Positions 1 through 10,370 of a DNA stretch of 64,000 bases are shown one piece after another. The notes below the pieces were generated by a model. It made no database searches, was not told where the DNA came from, and saw only the letters and a list, made by a program, of their open reading frames with translations. Numbering within the stretch: position 1 is the first letter of the stretch; each line of letters opens with the position of its first letter. Origin of the DNA: Stictocephala bisonia (lineage: Eukaryota; Arthropoda; Insecta; Hemiptera; Membracidae); the NCBI GenBank assembly GCA_035578905.1, contig JAQJVL010000030.1:2633801-2697800 (forward strand), in the 5' to 3' direction. The position numbers and the translations under genes are program-made.

Positions 1-504
1 GAAAATCCATAAATATTCTATCATTGTTTTGTTAAAATATTGAAATTCTATTTTTAAAATAGCTATTACCGGCAAACAAGTAATTAGAAATGATGTGAAA
101 CAATAGAAATTAAATATGACCTTGAGGAATATTATTTATAGTGATTGGCTCATGGCCTTGGAGAAATATGACATGACCTGCGCAAACTATAATCAAACAT
201 AAATTAGAGATGGTTTGTTCAACAAATTTGAGGCTTAGATAAAAGTCAACATAGGCATAAATTTATTTTTAAATGTGAAATCATAATGAACGATTTTAAA
301 CAGAAGAAAAATATTATATACATAGTTTCATAAACATGTTATTGTTTTTAATTTAAGTTTTAAACACTTAGATGATTATGATTACATACGAAAATGTTCT
401 ATTATTTTACCAGTTTTATTTTTTTAACCAGCTAATTTTTTGTTTTAAGTTAAAATTTTACGTGGTTATGATAATTTATTATTAAAACGCTGTAAATGGG
501 ATAG
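1..504. other. AT-rich intronic DNA
   Basis: No coding exon or repeat was recognised here. If the mannosidase gene continues past the left edge, this is part of its intron after coding exon 4. Conserved downstream GH47 blocks were looked for on the minus strand and not seen. Confidence 0.4.
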
Positions 505-870
505 TCAGTGTATTAAAGGGTGTAGTTATTGTCAATAACTAAGGTCGACATTTCCTCAGAAAGGCCCTTTTATTAATAGTACAACAGACAGGGTGCAACT
601 ATTGGACCCACAGCTTTAAACGTAGAATTCGGACCACGTAGTTTTGGTCTGGTGTTCAGTTAACTGACAAGCCTGATACTCAGGCCTCTTCCCTACACAA
701 CATCCGGACACTGACTACCACCCAACACAGACTTCTCCGGTAGTTTCCGCGTCGGTAGCAACCCCTGAGCAGACCCCCTGTGTCAGTCTAAGAGGACTGA
801 GCATAGAACAGATTACCTACATTCTCTACAACACTTTGTCCCCAAGTAGCTGGATTACAGCACTGAGCAA
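505..870 (-). repeat. Rep-A dispersed repeat, copy 1
   Basis: First of about six copies of a roughly 380-bp repeat (others near 4010, 44322, 50105, 57996 and 59765). Shared landmarks in order are an ACTAAGGTCGAC-like block, a TTAATAG block, a block resembling TGGAATCCGAACCACGTAG, an ACTGACAAGCCTGATACTCA block and a GACTTCTC block. On the minus strand the third block reads like a pol III B box (GGTTCGGATTCC), so a tRNA-derived SINE in minus orientation is likely. No A box was pinned down. Confidence 0.6.
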
Positions 871-1261
871 TTTTTGCCGCCAATAGCGTTTTGATTAAGG
901 TGATTATAATAATTAATAATTTTTTTAAATAATAAAGGTGATTATATAGTTAAAATAATTATAATTTAATTATTTTAACTATATAATACAGAAATAAACA
1001 GATAAATATGAAAACACTGGAGCAAATGCCCTCAGCAGTTTTTCCAATTACCAAGATCCCAGAAACTCACTTATAACCTATTCTGTACAACAAAATTAAT
1101 GATACCTTGTGTCTCTTAAAATATTTTATTCTAACTAAACCTTAACTCCAACACTGCAGAGTTAATTGATAGTCAATTCCTCAGTGTAAAGCAAATAAAG
1201 AAATGCTTACTCTCCGGTCAATCATTGTCCGGTCATCAACCAGGTCTACAATCCTGCATTG

Positions 1262-2478
1262 ATTCTAACTATGTTAAAATTGCATATTTTTCTTATTTCC
1301 AGTCAATTATTAGGTATGGTTTAATATATTGGGGTAATGCCAACAGAATTTCGGAAATCCTTATCTTACAAAAAAAGTTTTAAGAATAATTAACAAATCC
1401 CACAACACAGATCATTGTAAGCCAATCTTCATTAAACTGCAATTACAGACAATTATTAATCTATATGCAATTAGCGATCTGCTATTCAACTCTAAGGAAT
1501 ATTTTACGGACGGATCTACGCCTATATCCATACAAGATTCAATTGGTGCAAGAACTGAAACGTTTAGACTATCGCAAGCGTCTTGATTTCGTTGAATGGG
1601 CTCAAAATAAGATAACACGTGACCCAGCTTTCGCAGGCAAGATTTTTTTCAGTGATGAGGCTCATTTCTGGTTATGCGGCTTTGTCAACAAACAGAATTG
1701 TCGGATTTGGAGTAATGAAAACCCAAAAGAATTTGTTGGTGTGCCCCTTCATCCACAAAAACTTACCGTTTGGTGCGCCATTTGGGCAGGTGGTGTTATT
1801 GGCCCTTATTTTTTTAAAGACAATGCTGGCCAGACTGTTACGGTAAACGGTCAACGCTATCGGGCAATGTTACGGGACTTTTTCGTTCCTCAGCTAAACG
1901 AACTTGAAGTGGATTTAGAAAATGTCTGGTTCCAACAAGACGGCGCGACGTGCCACACGGCAAACGATATATTTGATATAACTATTAATATTAACTATGT
2001 TATTAATATTAACATATTGATATTAACTATGTTTTTAATAATAAAGATATACTACATCTTAATAATACAGTGCATAGTTATAATACTAGGCAAAACAGTC
2101 AAGCAATTATTGGTTTTAATAGACTGAGTAAATCTATTAATAGTCACTCGGTTATTTGTTTGAGGATATATAATTGTTTTATACCTATAATTGAAAAGTA
2201 TACAGAGAAAACATTTTTAACAAAGCTTTATACCTGGCTGTTGAATAATCCTTTTTTATTCTATTGATGAGTTTTTCAACTTGAAAAACATTGATTTTTA
2301 ACATTAATAATATATCTGTGTTTTAACAATTATGTTCTGTAGTTTACATTGACATTTTTGATTCTATTTGTGAATAGAAATAAGAAATTATTGATATATT
2401 TTGGACTTAGCATGTATGCTGTACTATGACTTTGTCGATACTGTAATATGTAACATGGCAATAAACGATTGATTGATT
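1262..2478 (+). mobile_element. Jockey-type LINE 3' end, interrupted
   Basis: Decayed C-terminal part of a non-LTR retrotransposon polymerase. Before 1475 the reading includes IIRYGLIYWGNANR and LQKKVLRIINKSHN, typical of the region after the thumb of jockey-like polymerases. The domain resumes about 2045 with LHLNNTVHSYNTRQ and TKLYTWLLNNPF, which normally lies just before the stop. A 3' UTR follows, ending in AACGATTGATTGATT near 2478, the kind of short tandem tail such LINEs carry. A DDE transposase fragment lies between the two halves. The 5' part is missing or too decayed to read, as is usual for LINE copies. Confidence 0.75.
1477..1975 (+). pseudogene. Tc1/mariner-like transposase fragment
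   Basis: About 165 codons are open without a stop. They read as the middle of a DDE transposase of the Tc1/mariner/IS630 superfamily. Recognisable parts are a leading YSTLRNILRTDLRLYPYKIQ segment, the first catalytic aspartate in FFSDEAHF (codon at 1654), a VWCAIWAGGVIGPYFF segment, and the second aspartate in WFQQDGATCH about 93 residues later. The frame then enters AT-rich sequence before the third acidic residue, so the protein is inactive. No terminal inverted repeats were seen, and LINE coding sequence lies on both sides, so this is an internal fragment embedded in a LINE tail. Confidence 0.8.
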
Positions 2479-3143
2479 AATGTACTCAAATTAGTCACTT
2501 CATTTTAACTGTGCACTCTCAGTTAGTAAATAAAAGTTACAATGGTTAGCATACATTAACACTACAAATTATGAAATAACATCAACCAAGAGCGTTTGTT
2601 AGAATAAAATGTGTTACCCAAAAAATTGTTCACAATAATTTTTTTAACTTTACTCACTTTATTCAACAAGTGAAGTTTAATAATGAGTACTGACTATTAA
2701 CCTCACTTTGGCATTCAAACCTTGGACCTTGCACTAAGCAGTCCAAATCTTCACCCACACGATGTTTTCAGTCATTCTGTAAAATATTTATATAGTTCCT
2801 TTGATATTATATTATTTATTTTGAGCCATTTATTATATCAACAAAATTATTGAAGTTACTTTTTTGTATGAGAACTTTTAATTTAAGACTCGTTAATTAG
2901 TCAGAAGTGCGGTAAGTTAAACTAAAATTGTAAAGTTCGGTCCGATGGTATCAAAACAAATCTTGAAAGGGATCAACTGATAATCACCGTTTGCAGTTGG
3001 GCTTTTGATTAATCACAGTAAGGAGTAGTCGGTCTTCGCTTGTGATAGAAAATACATCCTAATACTATCATTTGAAATCCATATCTTGATGATCGGTGTC
3101 TTCAGAATATAATAATGTAAATAAGAGGGGGCTTCAAACTTAC
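2479..3143. other. Intronic AT-rich DNA
   Basis: Between the LINE tail and mannosidase exon 4. No further exon, tandem repeat or element end was recognised. Confidence 0.4.
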
Positions 3144-3298
3144 AGATCGCTCAAGGAATACAGGATCTCCAGACAGATGATAAGCACTGAGCAATCCTCC
3201 CAACACTCGTATTGTCACTTCAAACAGGTTGACATCGTGAAACTCGTTGAAGGATGTTGACAGACGATTGGCCACCCATTCCCGTGAGACATTGAACT
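3144..3298 (-). CDS. MAN1B1: ER alpha-1,2-mannosidase, coding exon 4
   Basis: Fourth coding exon of a GH47 mannosidase, 155 nt. The acceptor is a TTTGTAG and the donor is GTAAGT just after the last codon. The exon starts with two bases that complete a Glu codon begun by exon 3, giving the junction [10 protein letters not shown]. It encodes 51 residues including [20 protein letters not shown]. The Glu in NLFE corresponds to the general acid of human ER mannosidase I (Glu330); the other catalytic acids lie in exons beyond the left edge of the window. The exon ends in phase 0 after FLERS. The gene is therefore incomplete here. Confidence 0.93.
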
Positions 3299-4009
3299 CT
3301 ACAAACAAATAACATATTTAAAAGAATACGAGTTTATAGTAAACTAAACTCTTTCATCAACCCTTTGTACGCTAAAAAAAAGAAAGTGTAAAACACAATG
3401 TTGTGCTTAATTTAATGAAAAATAAAAATGTTTAGTAAATTAAAGTTTTATTTTTTTATTAGTTCTATAAGACCAGTGTTAATGAAAAACACATAACGAA
3501 CAAGGCTGCGTAACAATGTATGTCAACAAGCAATGTAATCAACAAATAACACAATTTGTTGAGTTTTTATTTTTTTCAGGCTTGACAATAATTTATTCAA
3601 TAATTATTATTGAAAAAATTATCAAAGCATAAAATGAAACCTATCAAGCAAGCTGCTGGTCAGTGCTACTTTTAGCTGATAGACAAGTCTGACTAGCATA
3701 ACACTGTGGCCACTTGCTCCCTATTAGCCTGACAATTTTTAATACCTTAAGAATCTCAAAATTGAGGCACCTCACTGGGTTTTTGGGTTAACTAATTTGT
3801 TTGCTTTAAACTACATTGTCAGAATAAATAAAATATAATAATTTTGTATAATTCAGAAAATGTTTTATTTCTTTTTCAATATGATTGAAAAATTCAATCA
3901 CGTTAGTGACACAGGTGCTAAAAACGTTATTAATAATCATTCTGAATTTCAAAATTAGCTAATCTAGCGTACCGAGACAATGACAGTTTGGACAGATTCA
4001 AATTATTCA
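3299..4009. other. Mannosidase intron 3, left part
   Basis: AT-rich intron sequence with no recognised element. Confidence 0.4.
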
Positions 4010-4390
4010 AATATGAGACGCCGACACAGCCTTGTACGTATTTTAAGGTAAATATAAATGACTATATGAGTGTACCAGTGTAGTCTTGTTACTAACTAAG
4101 GTCAACTGTACCTTAGAAAGAGCCTTATTAATAACCTAATAGCCAGGAAAGTTAAGGGGTCTGATTTTAAGCTAACTGACAAGCGTGTTATTCAGTTCTC
4201 TTCGCTACACAGCATACAGGCCCCGACTCCCACCCAGCACTCAAAACCCCAGACTTCTCAAGTAATATTCACGTCGATGGCAACCACAGAACGGATGCCA
4301 TGTTGTTATTAAAAGAAGGCAGAGCATCTAACATATCGCGTACAATTTCCACACTTTGTAGGTACAGCACTGCGCCACTAGTGCCGACAT
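4010..4390 (-). repeat. Rep-A dispersed repeat, copy 2
   Basis: Aligns by eye with copy 1 over its length, from a GAGACGCCGACAC block through ACTAACTAAGGTCAACTG, AAGCTAACTGACAAGC and CCCAGACTTCTC to GTACAGCACTG. It is diverged, with a central deletion that removes the B-box-like block. It lies inside intron 3 of the mannosidase gene. Confidence 0.6.
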
Positions 4391-6007
4391 GATTAATTAC
4401 ATGATCTGTAAATAAAATCAATTGATTTTACCGAAACATGTACTTATTGTTCGACAGCCATATATACATATGTCATAAGAATATAAGACACGTAAATATG
4501 TTTCCTTTATCTTAAAGTCTATATTAGTTTAATTTAACTAGTCAGTTACACAAAAAGACAAGAATTAATGAATTTTGAATGGTAGTAATAATATGTAATT
4601 ATTTTGTGTTATATTTTTAGAGTTTGTGCAAGTATACAGATACGCTCATAATTTTCTATATTCTAATTTTGTATGTATTTATGTTTATATTACCTGTTGA
4701 TGTATTCACTATATATATATGGATAGGTTAATTTTATTTTATTAATACTTTTCCAAACTAATAAGGTATATTTATCTTTTTTTAAGTTTTAGATTTTGTT
4801 TAAATTTCTGGTTAGTCTACGGTATAAGATAGGAAAGAAAAGAAAATATTACAACACTTTTACTAAGCCATGATGTAATGGAGACAGAAGTAAACAACTA
4901 GTCTGAAAGCCTTGACCTTCAATATTCCTGGAATATAAGTCCGTCATTAAGTAGTCCGGTCTTTTAGTAAGGTTGTTGTTAACTAACAAAATCACTTTAC
5001 CTTCACAAATTCCAGTAACACTATTTGTTTTACGATTGACACTTTTGATCACTACGTATAAGAGTATTTTAACCCAAAACTATTGTTTTTATCTTATTTT
5101 AACATTTTTACCCTTTTACATTGAGAATTCAAAACAATTATTGTTTAAAGTAAAAAGTTAGTAAAAGTTATATAATATTTTGGAAATCAAAGCTATTTTT
5201 ACAATAAAATTTTAACACATCTCAAAAGTCATTTAAACTAACTACCCAAATACTTTATTAGTCTACATCTGCAGGTTACTTGCTTTCTAAGTGATTTTTA
5301 CTTACACGTGTTCAACCTTAATTAATGACTATCACAAATTTCTGTTGAGCCATATCGTGACGACGGCAGGGACCTTCTCTTCAGTGTCAGGGAATGTAGA
5401 ATCACCAAGGAGGTGTCTTGACTCTGTTCTTACCCTTGATATTCTGATGCACATCTACTGAAATGCTCTGACATTTTTCAGCAAGCTACTAGCCTTTTTT
5501 TATGAAAGTCGTACAAAATGCTACATATGCAAAATGTACATAATGTAGTATTTTTCTCTTTTTTCCCTTAACTATGAAGGACAGCTGAAATAACTTGTTT
5601 ACTAACTAAAATAGACTAGGAAAATAACCATCTATTTCAACCGGCATTTTATGGACGTTATATTTGGATTTGGTGTTTGGTGGTCTGCTGTTTGGATATA
5701 TATCCATAAGTATAACCCTAAATACTCAGTAATGCACTAAACTTAGTAACAAAATATTTTTCTATAATCATATTTTATTTCTTTGTTCATTTAAATAAAA
5801 TATGATTTTTTCACAAAAGCTTTGAGGTACTGTGAAAGCAATACATGGCATTTTCACACTTGTCAATCCACCGAGCAACTCTTATTATGGGTTTAATTAC
5901 TTATAGCCTAACAAGGAATATTAAATTATTTAATTATATAAAATCGATGAACTTTCTTTTTACAAATCAGACAAACTTTCACAAGTAAACTATTTACGAC
6001 TACTAAC
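4391..6007. other. Mannosidase intron 3, right part
   Basis: AT-rich. A less AT-rich patch at about 5340-5480 was read in all frames and gave no convincing exon or transposon. Nothing else was recognised. Confidence 0.35.
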
Positions 6008-6491
6008 CATCAGTGAGTCCCAATATCCATAGAGTATCGAGGCCATCCACAATCGTCAGTCCCAGACCAAACCAATCATGATGCGTCTGTGTTATGGGTC
6101 TCAAATGGTCATGGCCCCAAGCGTACTTGGTGTAGCCCGTCCAGGCATGCTGCAACATCCCCACTACTGCCGCTTGTCGATCATTGGCAGGAGGCGCAAA
6201 CCTTACAGCTCTCTGTCTTAACTCCTTCAATTTGTTTGGATCTGCAATTAACTCATTTTTTATTTTTTCTCTCCTTTCTTCCTCTTGCCTTGCCTTGTCT
6301 TCAGCTTCTTTCTTCTGTTTAGCCATCTCTGCTTTTTCTTCTAATTCTTTCCGCCTTTCATTTTCTTGCTCTTTTTTCCTTTGTATCTGTATTTTTTCAT
6401 TTTGTTCTAAATCTTTTTGTCTCTTTTCTTCCAGTCTCCGATCTTCTATGATTTGTTGCTCGTCTGCCAATATTGCATTTTTTTCTTCATC
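6008..6491 (-). CDS. MAN1B1: ER alpha-1,2-mannosidase, coding exon 3
   Basis: Third coding exon, 484 nt, with acceptor TTATTTCAG and donor GTTAGT. It begins in phase 0 (DEEKNAILADEQ) and ends one base into a Glu codon. The first ~100 residues are an uninterrupted Glu/Lys/Arg/Gln-rich stretch predicted to be a long charged helix or coiled coil, the stem between membrane anchor and catalytic barrel. The GH47 domain then starts with MLQHAWTGYTKYAWGHDHL, followed by WFGLGLTIVDGLDTLWILGL. This is the family block that forms the first helices of the (alpha/alpha)7 barrel. The enzyme removes one mannose from Man9GlcNAc2 in the early secretory pathway. An apparent Met 21 nt upstream of the acceptor is intronic. 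Confidence 0.95.
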
Positions 6492-6848
6492 CTGAAATAA
6501 CTGTTCAAACATGACTTTCGTTATACAATGTTAATTAATTTTTAGAACATTTAATGAGAATACCAGAAAATACAATAAGCATATGAATAAATAGAAACTA
6601 TGGAATAACAAGAATAACATCAGGCAGGTCACAGAAATCAAGGACAGGAAAACGCTGCATATTTCGGTTGAGGAAATAAATGGAAAGTCGGACAAACTCA
6701 TGATATTTCAAGGTTAACAAACAACATAATAAAAATTAACAAGCTGAGACCTAGGAACTCAGATGAAGAAAGGAAAGCATTTCTCGAAAGGATAAAGAAG
6801 TATTGGACCATATAGAAACAAGAAAACTTAACCCATAATGTTTATCAA
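6492..6848. other. Mannosidase intron 2, left part
   Basis: AT-rich intron sequence left of the piggyBac element. Nothing recognised. Confidence 0.4.
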
Positions 6849-7339
6849 CCCTTTAAGGAGTGTAGTGATGTCATTCTGGAACGTTTCCATGTAAAATAAT
6901 CAAAGGAGTACTTACGTTCTTGAACGGCACATGTCATATTTTGTAAAATAGTTGTTATATTAATTCCTAGATGAAATTCGTATGATATAATAAGTCTATT
7001 TCAATTAAATATACAACTAAAACCTGTTGCCTATTAGTTATGGGATTGTTGTCGTTGTTGAAACATTGAATAAAATAATGGGAAAAACGTAATAGTCAGC
7101 TGGCGCATTTCCTGCCTAACCTAACTTCGGGCGCTTGGGTCATTCTTTTTTTTCTGCTAGTTTAGGCGGGAAATCCATATTTCTTACAATCAGCTAGGCA
7201 GTTGGCCTTTACAATATTAGTTCTTGCGCATGTGTTTCATCACATTAAACTGTCATCAACTGCCAATCAGTTGTCGCTACGTCTGACATCAAAGCACTTC
7301 CCATGCCCGACTCAAGTTCCTGCCGGCCTAAACAAGGAA

Positions 7340-7480
7340 CCTCCAGCAACGATGTTTTGTTTGTGTAAACACCCAACTCAGACTTAAGAAAAGGAGTTAC
7401 TGATACTACCAAATGCCATGAATGTGATGTTGGTTTACGTATTTACCCATGTTTTGAGGACTACAGTAGTCTAATCAAAT
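7340..7480 (+). pseudogene. piggyBac transposase C-terminal remnant
   Basis: Across one or two frameshifts the region reads MFCLCKHPTQT, then LRKGVTDTTKCHECDVGL and RIYPCFEDYSSLIKC. This matches the cysteine-rich C-terminal finger of piggyBac transposases (C-x2-C ... RK-x-T-x4-C-x2-C-x-V-G-L ... PCF-x2-Y), which binds the element ends. Stops and frameshifts make it non-functional. Confidence 0.65.
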
Positions 7481-7547
7481 GTAAAAATCTCAACTTTTTC
7501 AACAAAAATATGTTACTTTAGTCGTTTTGCTAATACAAAAATGTGTT

Positions 7548-7625
7548 AATACACAGTCAACTAAATATATTCTAGCTGATACCACTGTCGAAGAAAATGT
7601 GTGCCAAAACAGTATTATATCTATA
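7548..7625 (+). repeat. piggyBac-internal inverted repeat, arm 1
   Basis: About 75 nt, from ACACAGTCAACTAAATATAT to ATATCTATAAA, recur in inverted orientation at 9405-9485 with few mismatches. This arm lies in the 3' non-coding part of the piggyBac relic, so the second arm probably comes from a related element. Confidence 0.65.
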
Positions 7626-8029
7626 AAAAGCATTGCACGTGTATGGGAGAATGAGTGGGTAAACACCGCTGTACAAGTAAGGGAGAGTGGTTGGTTAATA
7701 AAGATGTTCTACTTTCAATTGTTGTGAACTGTGATTGTTTTAAATTCCAAGTCTGAATATGAAATTATATTTTCACATGTTTCCAGGTTTATAGTTAGAT
7801 TTTATAGTAGACTGATCATTAAAATAAAAAACCATAGCCTTTACAGAAAGTTTGAATTTCTAAAGTCATTCTTCTGCACATAAGAATCACTCTAATTTTG
7901 TCTGTGTTAAAAAAAATATGTTTTTTAAAGTATTTTTTCTAACTTCTTTTGATATTTTTAGTTTAATCAAGTTAATCCTTTTGGGTAAGCGTAAAGTGCC
8001 TTTTCTGAATGGCGGCACTCTTTAAAGGG

Positions 8030-8226
8030 TTAAAGTAGTCAAACGTTGGCCATAAAAATAATAATAATAAAAGTAGTAATCGGGAATACTTTTGAATGTT
8101 AAGACTATTTTTTGTTTTATTTTTAAAGTTATACTAAAAATGATCAGCAATGACACATTGAACACTATTTTTTTGTGTTAGCAAAGGATATGTTGAAATC
8201 TAATGTAAAATGCAAACTGACCTTAC
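8030..8226. other. Mannosidase intron 2, right part
   Basis: Short AT-rich stretch between the piggyBac right end and the donor of exon 2. Confidence 0.4.
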
Positions 8227-8406
8227 CTTCTGGTCAATCTGCTGGGAGGCGGGTTGAAACTCTTCCTGAAGAGCTGCCATTAGATCCTTCTTGCTTTCCA
8301 GTTCAATTTGCTCCCTCAATCCCCAGTAGTAAACCACAGTTACAACCGCCGCTACGCATATCATTGTCACTAGGTTGCGCTGGAACCTGGAGAGCATCTT
8401 CCAGTG
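8227..8406 (-). CDS. MAN1B1: ER alpha-1,2-mannosidase, coding exon 2
   Basis: Second coding exon, exactly 180 nt and 60 codons, phase 0 at both ends (acceptor TTTTAATAG, donor GTAAGG). It opens with HWKMLSRFQRN, a basic patch on the cytosolic side. A single hydrophobic segment LVTMICVAAVVTVVYYWG follows, the type II signal anchor that holds the enzyme in the membrane. After it comes REQIELESKKDLMAALQEEF, the start of the charged lumenal stem. Human MAN1B1 has the same order: short cytosolic tail with an LSRLQRN-like motif, one anchor, stem, catalytic domain. The three tandem 33-bp units just upstream are in intron 1. Confidence 0.92.
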
Positions 8407-8467
8407 CTATTAAAATTCAAATGTTCGTTAATTAATTTATCTAACTACCGCGAGCCACCCCATTCAT

Positions 8468-8567
8468 AACTTCTTTTAAATGTAAATATAAATTTAAAAC
8501 AACTTCTTTTAAATGTAAATATAAATTTAAAACAACTTCTTTTAAATGTAAATATAAATTTTAAACA
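8468..8567. repeat. 33-bp tandem repeat, 3 copies
   Basis: Units start at 8468, 8501 and 8534 with AACTTCTTTTAAATGTAAAT. Copies 1 and 2 are identical and copy 3 differs by one base. The array starts about 60 nt upstream of the exon 2 acceptor of the minus-strand mannosidase gene, where branch point and polypyrimidine tract lie. Confidence 0.9.
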
Positions 8568-9058
8568 AATATAGTTCAATAGTAAAATAAAACCACTTTT
8601 CACTTGTGTTTTTGTTTAGTGGACTACTTAAAATCTTCAATTCGTTTGCTGCCATCTCCATCCTTAGTAATTTATCCGTTACAATACCTACTTTCCTATG
8701 ATCTAATTTCAAATTTACAAATGACAAGTTTTTATTAAGTGTTATCATACTAAAAAGAATAAACCTGGAAAATGTATGTTCTTATGTCTAAGAACCAAAC
8801 TAGTAGAATCTTTTTTGTGCTCTCATTATTCAAAGTCCAGTTTGCCAATTCTACATAATATTGATTATCTCATTGCTCCTAATCATGACGGGAATGGAGC
8901 TTGAGGGGAAGTGGTTAATAAGTGACAAAAATAAAAACACCAAGTAAAAAGAATTTGATAAAAATCCCTCGGTCAAAATTCGCTATTGTCACATCTGTAT
9001 TTTTCGTGTGCTTTGCTTAGTAAAGGGATACGTAAACCTGACCTAATCTAACTTAACC
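8568..9058. other. Mannosidase intron 1, part
   Basis: AT-rich intron sequence. Nothing recognised. Confidence 0.4.
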
Positions 9059-9192
9059 TGTGCTACCCAAGTTGATCACAGGTGCTACCAAAGTTGTTCA
9101 TGTATGCTATCCTTGTTAATCACGGATACTACCCAAGCTGATCACGTTTGCTACCCTTGTTAATCACGGGTGCTATCGAAGTCGATCACAGT
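9059..9192. repeat. Degenerate ~23-bp minisatellite
   Basis: Six imperfect units built on TGCTACCCAAGTTGATCACG. Alternate units carry AAGTTGATCA and CTTGTTAATCA, so the ancestral unit may be a ~46-bp dimer. It lies in intron 1 of the mannosidase gene. Confidence 0.75.
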
Positions 9193-9282
9193 TAACAACT
9201 TTCATATGTATCTCTTCATTATCTAACATTGTTGTAGAAAAATACAGTTGGGAGGCATATAACGAATTTTGACCAACCCCCT

Positions 9283-9487
9283 TTAATTATTTTTCTCACA
9301 ATGGAATATTACTTCTTTTTTTTTAAATAATTAATATAAATAGAATATTGATATTTATTATTTTTGTCATTGTCAATTTTTATTAAAATTTGGAAAGGTA
9401 TTTATAGATAGAATACTGTTTTGAAATACATTTTCTTCGATATTGGTATCAGCTAGAATATATTTAGTTGACTGTGTTGAGGTGCAC
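9283..9487 (-). mobile_element. piggyBac-related fragment, inverted
   Basis: Contains the second arm (9405-9485) of the inverted pair with the piggyBac relic. On the plus strand it begins CCCCTTTAATT at about 9283, where a minus-oriented copy would have its CCCTTTAA end. The internal distance is shorter than in the 6849-8029 copy, so it must be deleted. No TTAA was found at the end. Confidence 0.35.
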
Positions 9488-10075
9488 TACACAAGGAACC
9501 ACATCACGGGACAAAAAATGGATAGTAATAAGTTTTACAGAACACATCATATTTGTACAAACCATGTGATAAAAATCATACAAAAAACGCTCCCCCTCTC
9601 TACCTTGAAAGTCTAGCCATCAATCTACCCAGGCATCACTAGGAGAGAGTTCCCCGATCAATCATTATGACCGGCTCACTATCGGTCATTGACTTTCATG
9701 GTTAGAGTTATGTCCATAAGTACATAGAAATGTTCCTGATCCCCATACATTATGGACTCCCCAGAATACTCTTTTAGATAGATTGAAATTTATACATTTA
9801 TAAAATGTTGTATGAAGAATTGATTGATAAAATTGTCATGTTTTGTTATTTCTATCATTTGAATTTGTAATTGTTTGTAAAAAGATGGCTCTTTAAATGA
9901 AGCAATCTTAGTTTATAAGTTTGTAAATATGTAAGGTTTTTTCAAATTTATATGAATTTTACCTACTTTTAGATGTTAGTCTTTATTTAAATGTACGATA
10001 AGGTAGAAAGTAACAACAGAGGGTGAAAGGAGTTTTATTCCTGCTAAAAAATTATTATTTTTTTTAACACTAAAA
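9488..10075. other. Mannosidase intron 1, part
   Basis: AT-rich intron sequence. Nothing recognised. Confidence 0.4.
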
Positions 10076-10130
10076 ACATTGGGAATCTCCAATAAAGTAA
10101 CAATCATGACCAATATCCAATGCTAACAAA
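10076..10130 (-). repeat. Mite-Z fragment
   Basis: TTGGGAATCTCCAATA and CAATATCCAATGCTAACAA match, in inverted orientation, blocks of the MITE copies at 14034 and 18714. It is a short diverged remnant in intron 1. Confidence 0.45.
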
Positions 10131-10292
10131 TAAGCTATCCTTGTCAGTGTGATGTTAACTTAAGTACAGTATCTCTCCAAGTAATTGATTAAAAACAAAA
10201 AAGTGAATTCAAACTACAAATATCTCAATTAGACACCTATTAAATTTGCTTTCAAATACTAACGTAAAGAAAATTACTTTAAATATACTTAC

Positions 10293-10370
10293 CCTCCATA
10301 AACTTCTTCTTTGAGGCTTTGTTTGCTGATCTTCATTGTTAATTAATAAGGGGATATAATCATTCTCCAT
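10293..10370 (-). CDS. MAN1B1: ER alpha-1,2-mannosidase, coding exon 1
   Basis: First coding exon, 78 nt and 26 codons, reading MENDYIPLLINNEDQQTKPQ then RRSLWR, followed by the donor GTAAGT. The ATG sits in GAAAATGG, a good context (A at -3, G at +4). Joining it to exon 2 gives SLWRHWKMLSRFQRN. This resembles the cytosolic tail of animal MAN1B1, where a WRxWK stretch precedes the membrane anchor. The exon is too short to be found as an ORF; it is supported by the phase-0 junction, the splice site and the match in position and character to the family. A 5' UTR intron just upstream is possible. Confidence 0.82.

Larger units (their letters stand above)
6849..8029 (+). mobile_element. Deleted piggyBac element
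   Basis: About 1.18 kb within mannosidase intron 2. The left end reads CCCTTTAAGGAGTG and the right end is its inverted match CACTCTTTAAAGGG, giving a 14-bp terminal inverted repeat with one mismatch. The right end is followed directly by TTAA, the piggyBac target; the left flank is TCAA, a one-base decay of it. The interior holds a remnant of the cysteine-rich C-terminus of the transposase. Most of the transposase is deleted, so the copy cannot move by itself. Confidence 0.75.

Noticed and set aside
6184..6495. 103-codon Ser/Phe/Cys-rich open frame on the plus strand
   Set aside because: It is the complement of the Glu/Lys-rich mannosidase stem, which explains its odd composition.
6492..6512. 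ATG at 6512 as the mannosidase start
   Set aside because: A splice acceptor directly follows (TTATTTCAG ending at 6492), and upstream exons with the membrane anchor join in phase.
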